Shown: one piece after another, positions 20,252-28,287 of the stretch
Layout: the number at the start of each line of letters is the position of its first letter
Position numbering within the stretch: position 1 is the stretch's first letter
From: Haloprofundus halobius
Lineage (GTDB): Archaea; Halobacteriota; Halobacteria; Halobacteriales; Haloferacaceae
Length of the DNA: 64,000 nucleotides
Direction of reading: 5' to 3'
Assembly: GCF_020097835.1 (NCBI RefSeq)
Contig: NZ_CP083666.1
Span: 2,914,001 to 2,978,000 of the forward strand
Made by a program: the position numbers and the translations under genes
The notes under the pieces: model-generated
Seen by the model: only the letters and a program-made list of their open reading frames with translations
Database searches by the model: none
What the model was told of the DNA's origin: nothing

Positions 20252-21354
20252 CAGTCTTCGAGGAAAGCTTCGTCGCCGTACTGTTCGCGAATCGATTCGA
20301 AGTCGGCCATCTGCTCGCGGAGGTCCGCGGGCATCTCGGCGTAGACGTGCTCGAACATCTCGGTCGGCTCCGGTCGTTCGACGGACTCGGCGGCCTCGAT
20401 GGCCTCTGCGACCTCCGTCTCGACCTCCTCGCGGATGGCGTCGACGGACTCGTCGTCGAGTCGTCCCGTCTCGCGGAGGAACGCCTCCAGCCGCGGGATG
20501 GGGTCTTTCGCTTTCCACTTCTCCACCTCGTCGTCGTCGCGGTACACCGTCGGGTCGTCGGCGGTCGTGTGCGCGCCGAAGCGGTACTGCACCGCCTCGA
20601 TGAGCGTCGGGCGAAGTTGGCCCTCCTCGGGATTCTTCGCCTTCTCGACGGCCGCGTTCGTCACCTGATACACCGCGAGCGGGTCCATCCCGTCGACCAG
20701 GACGCCGTCGATACCGTAGGCGACGGCCTTCTGGGCGATTGTCTCGCTGGCGGTCTGGCGTTCGCGGGGCACCGAGATCGCCCACTGGTTGTTGTTACAG
20801 AAGAAGACGTTCGGCGTGTCGAAGACACCCGCGAAGTTGACCCCCTCGTGGAAGTCGCCCTCGGAGGTCGCGCCGTCGCCGAAGTAACAGATGAACGCGT
20901 TGTTCTCGCCCTTCAGCTTCGAGGCCCACGCCGCGCCCGTCGCGTGCGGAATCTGGCTCGCGATGGGGACGGCGACGGGGAAGATGTTGACGCCGTCTCC
21001 CATCTTGTTGCCGTCCTCGTGGCCCATCCAGTAGAGGAGCGTCTGTTTCAGCGGCAGGCCACGCACGACCGCCGCGCCGTGTTCGCGGTAGCTCGGGAAC
21101 ATCCAGTCGTCGTCGCCGAGCGCGAACGAACTGCCGATCTGTGCGCCCTCCTGACCGGAGAGCGGGGGGTACGTCCCCATCCGCCCCTGTCGCTGGAGGC
21201 TCACCGCGCGCTGGTCGAAATGCCGTGCGAGTCGCATCTGCCGGTATATCTCGACGAACGACTCGTCGTCGAGGTCGGGTACGTCGCCGACGACGGAGCC
21301 GTCTTCGTCGAGTACCCGGACCATCTCGTCGGGGTCACGCTGTAGCGTGCTCAC
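20251..21354 (-). CDS. pdhA: 2-oxoacid (pyruvate-type) dehydrogenase E1 component, alpha subunit
   Basis: I place the start at GTG 21354 (product begins with [17 protein letters not shown] after the initiator; 367 residues), because an AGGAGG motif lies 8 nt upstream at 21363-21368; an ATG at 21372 would bury that motif. The TPP-binding motif is [20 protein letters not shown] ending in NN. Regulatory-loop residues occur around [20 protein letters not shown]. With E1beta it decarboxylates a 2-oxoacid onto lipoyl-E2. The sequence is pyruvate-type, but haloarchaea oxidise pyruvate mainly through a ferredoxin oxidoreductase, so the true substrate is uncertain. Confidence 0.93.
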   Translation of the reverse strand: MSTLQRDPDEMVRVLDEDGSVVGDVPDLDDESFVEIYRQMRLARHFDQRAVSLQRQGRMGTYPPLSGQEGAQIGSSFALGDDDWMFPSYREHGAAVVRGLPLKQTLLYWMGHEDGNKMGDGVNIFPVAVPIASQIPHATGAAWASKLKGENNAFICYFGDGATSEGDFHEGVNFAGVFDTPNVFFCNNNQWAISVPRERQTASETIAQKAVAYGIDGVLVDGMDPLAVYQVTNAAVEKAKNPEEGQLRPTLIEAVQYRFGAHTTADDPTVYRDDDEVEKWKAKDPIPRLEAFLRETGRLDDESVDAIREEVETEVAEAIEAAESVERPEPTEMFEHVYAEMPADLREQMADFESIREQYGDEAFLED

Positions 21355-21734
21355 GGGAGAACCCTCCTGCACATGGTCGAACAGTCTCCCGCCCGAGTTA
21401 TAGGGTTTTCGTAAATAATTTACTATAGTCAGAAATTCTGCCGCCCACGTCGAATCTGTCCACGACGCCGCGGTAAAATCTTTGATTAGAAATATTTTGC
21501 GGACTGTCTAGCCGCTTCGCGTGATTATCTCTCCACATTCCGGAGTATAATGGACAAATGGGAAGGATTGCTACGCATCTGCGAGATGGTACGACACCGA
21601 TTCCCACGTGTGGGAGCCGCACGGCGTCTAACGCCCGTGAACGAGTTCTCGACTTTCGCCTCTGACTGCCGGTTTAGGTCGGCTGATTCGCCCCGTCTGG
21701 CCTCGATTCATACGTACTTCTCGCTCGTCCGTCG
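21355..21734 (-). promoter_or_regulatory. Promoter and leader of the 2-oxoacid dehydrogenase operon
   Basis: This 380-bp gap holds no convincing gene. On the minus strand a TATA-like TATTTACG (21410-21417) lies about 60 nt before the GTG of E1alpha, leaving a leader of roughly 30 nt that contains AGGAGG (21363-21368). The segment 21400-21560 is notably AT-rich for this genome. Farther away (21560-21734) I see only weak open frames on both strands with no family resemblance. Confidence 0.5.
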
Positions 21735-23102
21735 CTACTTCACCGCTCGGTCGTACCGGCGGACCACGTCGTAGACGGCGTCGGTGCCGAACTCGACGGC
21801 GTCGACGGGGATGCGTTCGTCCGCGGCGTGGACAAGCGACTGGAAATCGAACTCGGAGGGGAGATTCATCGGCGTGAACCCGTAGCTCTGGACGCCGGCC
21901 CGCGCGAAGATGCGGCCGTCCGTCGCCGCCGGGAGCACGTACGGCACCGGGACGGCCTCCTCGTCGGCGTCGCGGAGTACGTCGTCCAAGAGCGGAAACA
22001 GCCCCAACTCCGTCTCCTCGGGTCCGCTCTCGAAGCGCTCCACCTCGACGTCGACGCCATCGCCCAGCAGCTCGCGGAGTTCGGCGGCGACGTCCTCGTC
22101 GGTCTGTCCCGGCAGGAGACGACTGTCGACGGTGAACTCCGCTCTCGCGGGGACGACGTTTATCTTGTCGCCGCCGCTGAGAATTGTCGCGTTCGCGGTG
22201 TTGTGCAGCAGCGCCTCGAACGTTCCCGCCTCGTCGCCGAGCGCCGCCAAGGATTCGTCGACGGTTGCGGGGTCTTTCAGTCCCCGGAGCACCGCGGCCG
22301 TCTCCTCGCCGACCTGCTCGGCCATCCGGTCGAGCATCTCCTCGACCGGCGGCGTGAGGTGGTAGGGGAGTCGCTCGCGGTCGAGTGTTACGAGCGCCTC
22401 GCCGATGCGCCCCACCGCGTCGCCGCGACTCGGCCGCGACGCGTGACCTGCGTTCCCCGTGGCACTCACGCGAATCCAACACACCTGCTTCTCGTTGACC
22501 TGGACGGGGTAGAGGCGCGCGCCCGCCAGTTCCATCGGGTAGCCGCCGAACTCGCCGAGGGCGTAGTCGACGTCCTCGAACAGTTCGGGATGCTCCTCGA
22601 CGAGAAACGCCGCGCCGTCGTCGCCGCCGGCCTCCTCGTCGGGGAGCAGACAGAGCACGAGGTCACCCGCGAGATCGATTTCCTCCTGTGCGGCACGGAG
22701 GAACGCGGCGACGAACATCGCCACCCCCGACTTCATGTCGAGCGCGCCGCGGCCCCAGACGTAGCCGTCATCCTCGACGCCCGAAAACGGCGGATGCGTC
22801 CACGCCTGGTCGCTCGTCGGCACGACGTCGACGTGACCGTACAGCATCAACGCGGGCGCGTCACCGCCGGGGAGACGAGCGACGAGGCTCGGGCGTTCGG
22901 GCTTTTTGGCGTACAACTCTGAGTCGATACCGGCGTCCGCCAGCAGTTCGGCGGCCCACTCGATGCACGCGCGCTCCGCGCCGGGCGGGTTCGTCGTGTC
23001 GAAGCGGATCAGTTCCTGCAGGAGTTCGGCCGGGCGGTCACGGAGGCTGGCGTCGACGGTCGGTTCGCCGTCGCCGACGTACGTGCCGGGTTCGTTCGTC
23101 AT
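21735..23102 (-). CDS. M20-family metallopeptidase / deacylase
   Basis: This 455-residue protein starts MTNEPGTYVGDGEPTVDASL. M20 metal-binding and catalytic residues are seen in LMLYGHVDVVPTSDQAWTHP (His and the DxxP-type loop), VWGRGALDMKSGVAMFVAAF (bridging Asp), LLPDEEAGGDDGAAF (Glu pair) and the last ligand near NLPSEFDFQSLVHAADERIP. The dimerisation lid domain is about residues 200-330. The family includes ArgE, DapE and carboxypeptidase G2-like enzymes; the substrate cannot be fixed. It lies between the dehydrogenase operon and a small membrane protein on the same strand. Confidence 0.9.
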   Translation of the reverse strand: MTNEPGTYVGDGEPTVDASLRDRPAELLQELIRFDTTNPPGAERACIEWAAELLADAGIDSELYAKKPERPSLVARLPGGDAPALMLYGHVDVVPTSDQAWTHPPFSGVEDDGYVWGRGALDMKSGVAMFVAAFLRAAQEEIDLAGDLVLCLLPDEEAGGDDGAAFLVEEHPELFEDVDYALGEFGGYPMELAGARLYPVQVNEKQVCWIRVSATGNAGHASRPSRGDAVGRIGEALVTLDRERLPYHLTPPVEEMLDRMAEQVGEETAAVLRGLKDPATVDESLAALGDEAGTFEALLHNTANATILSGGDKINVVPARAEFTVDSRLLPGQTDEDVAAELRELLGDGVDVEVERFESGPEETELGLFPLLDDVLRDADEEAVPVPYVLPAATDGRIFARAGVQSYGFTPMNLPSEFDFQSLVHAADERIPVDAVEFGTDAVYDVVRRYDRAVK

Positions 23103-23170
23103 CTTTCGCTACGCTCGCGTCGGGGTGTGATAAACGCTCACGCGGCGGCGATTCGGTCCGCTTTTCGGTT

Positions 23171-23356
23171 CTAGACGCTCGACCCGCCGCGGCCCCACAG
23201 CAGCCAGTAGCCGCCGTAGAGCAGCGCACCGAGGACGACGAGCGTCAGGACGGCTTCGACGATGGTGGCGACGAGGCCGACGAGAAAGCCCAGCGCGCTC
23301 ACGGCGACGAACAGCAGGAGCAGCACGAGCGCGACGCGGAGGAGGGTGCTTACCAT
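23171..23356 (-). CDS. 61-residue small membrane protein
   Basis: MVSTLLRVALVLLLLFVAVS begins a 61-residue protein that is almost entirely hydrophobic, with two predicted helices (about 3-29 and 32-52) and a short positively charged tail, WGRGGSSV. No family motif is visible. The codon use is normal for this genome. It is about 70 bp upstream of the M20 peptidase gene on the same strand and could share its transcript. Confidence 0.6.
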   Translation of the reverse strand: MVSTLLRVALVLLLLFVAVSALGFLVGLVATIVEAVLTLVVLGALLYGGYWLLWGRGGSSV

Positions 23357-23464
23357 GGTTCAGCTTCGAGCGCGGAGTATATGATGTTTACCGCGCGCCC
23401 AGTCGCAGTCGTGATTCGGTTTCCGGCGGTTGCGCGCGCCCCTGCCCGACGTGCGACTCCCTCC

Positions 23465-23483
23465 GAGACGGCTCTGCCGTCTC
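23465..23483. repeat. Perfect short inverted repeat in intergenic gap
   Basis: GAGACGGC, a TCT loop, then GCCGTCTC: an 8-bp perfect stem. It lies in the 230-bp gap between lipA and the 61-residue membrane gene, which otherwise holds CTCGT...ACGAG and two imperfect copies of CGGCGGTCGCTCTCGCG near 23534 and 23592. A transcript-end hairpin or simple GC-rich decay are both possible. Confidence 0.4.
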
Positions 23484-23586
23484 GTGCTCTCGTTCGCTGC
23501 GTTCACGAGAACTCCGGTCGCCGTTTGCTCACTCGGCGGTCGCTCTCGCGGTGGCCCGACTCGCGGTTCCAACGGTCACCGCTCGT

Positions 23587-24519
23587 TCATTCGGCGGTCG
23601 CTCTCGCGACCGCCCGCGCCTCGTCGACGCTCTTGCCGTCGCGCAGCAGCGCGTCGACGAACAGTTCGCCCGCCTTGTACGACGAGCGAACCATCGGTCC
23701 GGAGGCGCAGTAGAGGAATTCGAACTCGTCTTCGGCGACGCGCCGCCACGTCTCGAAGGCGTCGGGGTGGACGTAGTCGAACACGTCGAGGTGCGAGCGC
23801 GAGGGCTGCAGGTACTGCCCGAACGTGACGATGTCGACGTCGGCCTCGCGGAGGTCCGACAGCGTCTGGTAGATCTCGTGGCCGTACTCGCCGAGGCCGA
23901 GCATCAGACTCGTCTTCGTGTAGATGTCGGACTCTCTCTGCACCTGTTCGAGCACCGACAGCGACTGTTCGTAGTTCGCGCGGCGGTCGCGAATCGGCCA
24001 CTGGAGACGCTCTACGGTCTCGATGTTGTGTGCGACGACGTCCGGATCGGCGTCGATTATCTGTCGGACGAGTCGTTCTTCGCCCCGGAAGTCCGGAATC
24101 AACACCTCGACGAGTACCTCGGGGTCCCGCTGCTTGATTTCGCGAATCGTCTGTGCGAAGTGGCCTGCCCCTTGGTCGGGCAAGTCGTCGCGGTCAACGG
24201 AGGTGAGCACGACGTAGTCGAGGCCGATTTCGGCGACCGCGTCGGCGACGTTCGCGGGTTCCTCGGGGTCTAACGACTCCATCCCGCCCGTCTGGACGTC
24301 GCAGAAGTTACAGCCGCGAGAACAGCGGTCGCCCATCAGCATGAACGTCGCCGTCCCCGGTCCGTTCCGGCCGCTCCAGCACTCGCCGAGGTTCGGGCAG
24401 TTCGCCTCCTCGCAGACGGTGTGGAGGTCGCGGTCCCGGAGCGTCTGCTTGATCTCGGTGAACCGGCGACCGGACGGCGGCCGCATCTTCAGCCAGTCCG
24501 GTTTCCGCCTGTAAGCCAT
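23587..24519 (-). CDS. lipA: Lipoyl synthase
   Basis: The 310-residue radical-SAM enzyme starts MAYRRKPDWLKMRPPSGRRF. Both iron-sulfur sites are visible: the auxiliary-cluster motif CEEANCPNLGEC (about 36-47) and the radical-SAM CSRGCNFC (about 67-74). The conserved C-terminal serine ligand of LipA is probably in GPMVRSSYKAGELF. The enzyme inserts two sulfurs into octanoyl groups on E2 or H-protein. Its location about 2 kb upstream of the 2-oxoacid dehydrogenase operon fits a role in lipoylating E2 Lys44. Confidence 0.96.
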   Translation of the reverse strand: MAYRRKPDWLKMRPPSGRRFTEIKQTLRDRDLHTVCEEANCPNLGECWSGRNGPGTATFMLMGDRCSRGCNFCDVQTGGMESLDPEEPANVADAVAEIGLDYVVLTSVDRDDLPDQGAGHFAQTIREIKQRDPEVLVEVLIPDFRGEERLVRQIIDADPDVVAHNIETVERLQWPIRDRRANYEQSLSVLEQVQRESDIYTKTSLMLGLGEYGHEIYQTLSDLREADVDIVTFGQYLQPSRSHLDVFDYVHPDAFETWRRVAEDEFEFLYCASGPMVRSSYKAGELFVDALLRDGKSVDEARAVARATAE

Positions 24520-24594
24520 ACGTATCCCTACGGATGGGCGTGCAAAAACGTGATGATACCGAGGGGTCTCCTGCGTCCGTTCGCCCGCCCGGAC

Positions 24595-25434
24595 TCAGTT
24601 CGTCTCGTCCGCGCCGATGTACTCGACGCCCTCGTCGGCTATCCAGTGTAACAGCGCCGCTACTTCCTCGGGATTCGCGACGGTCGCCGTCGCGCCGATG
24701 TCGGAGTCGCCGACGTAGACGCTCACGCCACCTTCGGAGGCGATGGCCTCGAACGCCGACCGGTCTCCGACGTCGTCACCGACGTACATCGGGAGGTAGC
24801 CGTCGGCCTCGGCCGCGAAGTCGGCGACGACGACGCCCTTGCTCGTCTCGACGTCGGGTTTTATCTCGACTATCTCTCTGCCCGACGCGGTGACGAGGTG
24901 ATCTCCGCCGTGTTCCGCGACGATTCGCTCGACCGTCTCGGTCACGTCTTCGGCGCGGTCGGGTGCACGCCGGAAGTGGACCGTCGTCGTCCATCGCTTG
25001 TCCTCGACGGCGACGCCCGGTTCGTCGGCGAGCTCGTCTTCGAGTGCCGACTTCACGTCGTCGACGACTGGCTTTGCCACCTCCGCGTCGGGGTGTACCT
25101 CGATGTCGCCGTCGCCGTGGTCGGTCTCGATGCCGTAGTTTCCGGCGTAGGCGATGTCGCTCACGTCGACGCGGCCGCGCACGTCTTCGAGTCCGCGGCC
25201 GCTGACGACGGCGAGTTTCACACCGGGGGCGTCGCGGAGTCGCCCGACCACTTCGGCGTTCGTCGGCGTTATCTCGGCCGCTTCCGGGTCGTCGACGATA
25301 GGCGCGAGCGTCCCGTCGAAGTCCAGACAGAGGAGGAGACCGCGGTGGTCGGGCAGTCGCGTCTGGAGCGCGGCTATCGTCTGCGTGACGCCGTCGTCGG
25401 GTCGGAGTCTGCTCGCGTCGCTCGGGTCGGTCAC
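24595..25434 (-). CDS. otsB: Trehalose-6-phosphate phosphatase
   Basis: The protein has 279 residues. HAD motifs are present: the nucleophile in LLCLDFDGTLAPI (about residues 34-46), motif II in LAVVSGRGLEDV, Lys in ETSKGVVVADF and motif IV in LPMYVGDDVGDRSAFEAI. The trehalose-phosphatase family blocks GNYGIE and EIKPDVETSKG are also there. It dephosphorylates trehalose-6-phosphate to trehalose, an osmolyte. Its ATG overlaps the otsA stop by 4 nt (ATGA), so the two are translationally coupled. Confidence 0.94.
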   Translation of the reverse strand: MTDPSDASRLRPDDGVTQTIAALQTRLPDHRGLLLCLDFDGTLAPIVDDPEAAEITPTNAEVVGRLRDAPGVKLAVVSGRGLEDVRGRVDVSDIAYAGNYGIETDHGDGDIEVHPDAEVAKPVVDDVKSALEDELADEPGVAVEDKRWTTTVHFRRAPDRAEDVTETVERIVAEHGGDHLVTASGREIVEIKPDVETSKGVVVADFAAEADGYLPMYVGDDVGDRSAFEAIASEGGVSVYVGDSDIGATATVANPEEVAALLHWIADEGVEYIGADETN

Positions 25435-26966
25435 GATTTCGTCTCCTGTCTATCCTGTCCGCTCTGCTCGGTGTTCATCCGCCGAAGCCCCTGAACGGTG
25501 CCGAGCAACGAAGCCAACCACGTGTCGAGGTCGTTCTCCAGTACGGACTCTCTGAGCGCGCCCATCCGGCGCTCGCGTTCGTGGTCCGGCATCGTCAGCG
25601 CCCCCTCTATCTGGTCGGCCAGCGCCGCTTCGTCGTACGGTTCGACTGTCACCGCCGTGTCGCCGAGCTCGTCGTGCGCGCCGGTCATCCGACTCAGCAC
25701 CAACACCCCGTCGTCGGTGCTCCCGTCGGCCTGCGCGGCGACGTACTCTTTCGCGACGAGGTTCATCCCGTCGCGTACCGGCGTGACCAGCGCGAGGTCG
25801 CTGTGGGCGTACAGGCCGTACAGTTCCGGATTCGTCAGCCGCTCGTCGATGCGGACGACCGGCCGCCAGGAGTCGGTGGCGAACCGCTCGTTGATGCGGT
25901 CGATGCGCTCGTCGACTTCCGACTGGAGGCGCTGGTACTCCGGGATGTCGGAGCGACTCTCGGTCGCCTTCTGGACGTACGTCAGCCGTTCGCGCCACTC
26001 GGGACACGTCTCGAACAGGTGTTCGAGCGCGTCGAGTCGCTCGGGAATCCCCTTCGTGTAGTCGAGTCGGTCGACGCCGACGGCGACGCGGGAGTCGTCC
26101 GGAATCCCGTACTCGGCTTTGAACTCCGACCAGAACGACTCGTCTCGCTCGCCAGCCAACCGGCCGATGCGCTCGGCGTCGACGCCGAGCGGGAACGCTC
26201 GAACGAGCGTCGTCTCGCCGTCGTACTCGACCTCGCCGCTGTCGACGTCGACCGTCGCCGCCTCGAAGCAGGCGTCGACACAGCCGAGGAAGTTTTCGAC
26301 GTAGCGCTCGGTGTGAAAGCCGATGAGGTCGTTGGCGAGCAGACCGTCCAGCAGTTCACGCCGCTGCGGGCAGACGCGGAACGTGTCCCACGTCGGCCAC
26401 GGGATGTGCCAGAACTGAAACAGCGTCGTCTCCGGAAGCGCCTCTCGCGCGTACGCGGGAGCGAGCGCGAGATGGTAGTCTTGGAACCAGACGGCCGACT
26501 CCTCGTCGGCCTGCTCGACGACCGCTTCGGCGAACTGTTCGTTCACTTCCCGGTAGCGCGACCAGAAGCGGCTCTCGAAGTTGGTTTTCCCGACGAGATC
26601 GTGACAGAGCGGCCACAGCACCTGGTTGCTGTAGCCGTAGTAGTACTCGTCGACGGCGTCGTCGGAGAGCCACACCCGCCGGAGGGTGTAGCCGGGATCG
26701 TCCGGTGGCACGCGGACGCAGTCGTTCTCGTCGGTCACCTCGGCGTCGGCGTCGCCGTCGCCCCACGCGATCCAGGTGCCGTCTATCTGCTGCATCACCG
26801 GGTCAAGTCCGGCGGTGAGACCGCCGACCGGCCGGTCGACGACGATTTCACCGTTCTCGTGGCGGTGGCGGTACGGCTGGCGGTTCGAGACCAGCACGAG
26901 AGCGGACTCGAAGGCCGCGACGGGCGTGTCGGCGGACGACGCCGACTCGGTGGGTTCGGGAGTCAT
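25431..26966 (-). CDS. otsA: Trehalose-6-phosphate synthase
   Basis: The start MTPEPTESASSADTPVAAFE at 26966 gives 511 residues; the frame upstream of it lies antisense-like across the preceding gene and is not coding. GT20 hallmarks: LVLVSNRQPY, the PVGGLTAGLDP loop, WFQDYHLALAPAY, FWHIPWPTWDTFRVCP, LLANDLIGFHTERYVENFLG, VDRLDYTKGIPERL and TPVRDGMNLVAKEYVAAQ. It joins a glucosyl nucleotide donor to glucose-6-phosphate. It lies 5 nt after an unknown gene and overlaps otsB, forming a three-gene operon for trehalose synthesis, a known haloarchaeal compatible solute. Confidence 0.95.
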   Translation of the reverse strand: MTPEPTESASSADTPVAAFESALVLVSNRQPYRHRHENGEIVVDRPVGGLTAGLDPVMQQIDGTWIAWGDGDADAEVTDENDCVRVPPDDPGYTLRRVWLSDDAVDEYYYGYSNQVLWPLCHDLVGKTNFESRFWSRYREVNEQFAEAVVEQADEESAVWFQDYHLALAPAYAREALPETTLFQFWHIPWPTWDTFRVCPQRRELLDGLLANDLIGFHTERYVENFLGCVDACFEAATVDVDSGEVEYDGETTLVRAFPLGVDAERIGRLAGERDESFWSEFKAEYGIPDDSRVAVGVDRLDYTKGIPERLDALEHLFETCPEWRERLTYVQKATESRSDIPEYQRLQSEVDERIDRINERFATDSWRPVVRIDERLTNPELYGLYAHSDLALVTPVRDGMNLVAKEYVAAQADGSTDDGVLVLSRMTGAHDELGDTAVTVEPYDEAALADQIEGALTMPDHERERRMGALRESVLENDLDTWLASLLGTVQGLRRMNTEQSGQDRQETKS

Positions 26967-26971
26967 CCTCG

Positions 26972-27328
26972 TCACTCCACCCGCGGTGACGCGGCCTCGC
27001 TCTCCGGCGCTCTCATCGCCTGCGATGCGTACTCGTCGGGGACACGCGTCTCGCCGAGGCTCTCGCCCGCCTCGAACCGGTTCATACAGTCGTAGACGGC
27101 GGCGACCGCCTCCGCTCGGGAGGTGACGTACCGCATCGTTCGCAGTCCCTCGGCCTCCCCGGCGAACTCCCGACACCGGATCTCCCACGCCCGTCCGAAC
27201 CGTCGCGGTGTCGTCCTCCGCTTGGCTTCGACCCGGAACCCCTCTCGTTCGAACGCTACCTCCGCATCCGTCACACGTACCCACTCGTTCGGCACTCGTC
27301 CCTCGGTAAACTCTCTGAGCGCGTCCAT
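26972..27328 (-). CDS. Unknown 118-residue protein, first gene of the trehalose operon
   Basis: I start at MDALREFTEGRVPNEWVRVT (27328); an ATG/GTG-like extension to 27346 adds six residues. The core WEIRCREFAGEAEGLRTMRY with a following VTSRAEAVAAVYDCMNRFEA suggests a compact alpha/beta fold; the last 25 residues are polar. No characterised family is recognised. It ends 5 nt before otsA, so it is surely co-transcribed with otsA and otsB. Whether it regulates or assists trehalose synthesis is open. Confidence 0.7.
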   Translation of the reverse strand: MDALREFTEGRVPNEWVRVTDAEVAFEREGFRVEAKRRTTPRRFGRAWEIRCREFAGEAEGLRTMRYVTSRAEAVAAVYDCMNRFEAGESLGETRVPDEYASQAMRAPESEAASPRVE

Positions 27329-27392
27329 TAGGGTAGTTACTACCACACCGACGAGAGGGATGCTGATTGTGCCTGTATATACGCGCTTTAAC

Positions 27393-27411
27393 TCACGACA
27401 AACAATCGTGA
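27393..27411. promoter_or_regulatory. Palindromic operator candidate between trehalose operon and HTH gene
   Basis: TCACGA, a 7-nt spacer CAAACAA, and TCGTGA form a perfect dyad in the 179-bp gap between the divergent trehalose operon (starts 27328) and the HTH gene (starts 27508). AT-rich TATA-like segments flank it (TGTATATA at 27373-27380, AATATAATA at 27411-27419). The position suits a dimeric regulator acting on one or both promoters. Confidence 0.45.
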
Positions 27412-27507
27412 ATATAATATCCTGTGACTGTCCTGTCCCCCGATATTCGCCGTCTCGACCTCGTCGTTGCCAGTAAGTTCAACTCCGTCGGCGACGACCG
27501 TACCGAT

Positions 27508-28179
27508 ATGAGCACCATCGCCGAGGTAGAGCTTCCTGCCAACGAGTTTGCGCTTCGCCAAGCACTCGCTTCGACCCCGGACGCCGAGTTCGAGATCGTT
27601 CGGCTCGCTGCCCACGACGCCGACCACGTGATGCCGTACGTCCGCATCTCCGGCCTGGAAGCGGACCTGATAACCGAGGCCCTAGAGGCGGACCCGAGCG
27701 TCGACGACGCCGAACTGCTCGACGACCTCGGCGACGAACTGCTGTACCGGATGAACTGGGTCGAGAACATCCGCGTCATCATGCACATCCTCCTCGACGA
27801 GGGCGGGACGGTGATGGAGATGCACGGGCAGAACGACCGGTGGCACCTCCGCATCCTCTTTCCGACCCGCGACGCGCTGTCGGCGACCCACGAGTTCTGC
27901 ACCGAGAAGGGGTTGACGTTCTCCATCAAGAACATCTACGACCTGAAGCAGTCGACGGGACGCGGCGAGTTCGGTCTCACCGAGAACCAGTACACCGCCC
28001 TCGTCGAGGCTGTCGAACACGGCTACTTCGACGTGCCGCGCGGGGTGACGATGAGCGAACTCGCCGCGAAGTTGGGCGTCTCCCAGCAGGCGCTCTCGGA
28101 ACGACTCCGCCGCGGCCACAAGGCGCTCGTCGAGAGCGCGCTCCGCGTCGGCGACGCGTCGTTCGGCAGCGACTACTGA
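27508..28179 (+). CDS. Bat-like HTH transcriptional regulator
   Basis: The start MSTIAEVELPANEFALRQAL at 27508 gives 223 residues. The N-terminal 150 residues are the bacterio-opsin-activator-type GAF-like sensor region (LHI.. MHGQNDRWHLRILFPTRDAL). The C-terminal HTH_10-type domain is clear: LTENQYTALVEAVEHGYFDV, VTMSELAAKLGVSQQALSE, then RLRRGHKALVE. Such proteins are abundant haloarchaeal regulators with mostly unknown signals. The gene is divergent from the trehalose operon across a palindrome, which makes the otsBA operon a reasonable but unproven target. Confidence 0.88.
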   Translation: MSTIAEVELPANEFALRQALASTPDAEFEIVRLAAHDADHVMPYVRISGLEADLITEALEADPSVDDAELLDDLGDELLYRMNWVENIRVIMHILLDEGGTVMEMHGQNDRWHLRILFPTRDALSATHEFCTEKGLTFSIKNIYDLKQSTGRGEFGLTENQYTALVEAVEHGYFDVPRGVTMSELAAKLGVSQQALSERLRRGHKALVESALRVGDASFGSDY

Positions 28180-28287
28180 ACCGACTCCCTGTTCCGGACT
28201 GAACGTTCTTTTATTCCTTCTCATCCGCTGTTACTCACGGACCGGTAGAGATTTATTATGCATGAGGAATGAGAGAACTATAATACG

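Noticed and set aside
21550-21774. Frame starting MDKWEGLLRICEMVRHRF before the M20 gene
   Set aside because: Short, overlaps the 3' end of the M20 gene on the other strand and shows no haloarchaeal amino-acid bias.
23360-23572. 70-codon minus frame between lipA and the small membrane gene
   Set aside because: Arg-rich composition with no hydrophobic or conserved pattern; the region is repeat-like spacer DNA.
23400-23600. Possible CRISPR-like repeats
   Set aside because: Only two imperfect copies of a short motif and common haloarchaeal palindromes; no regular spacers.
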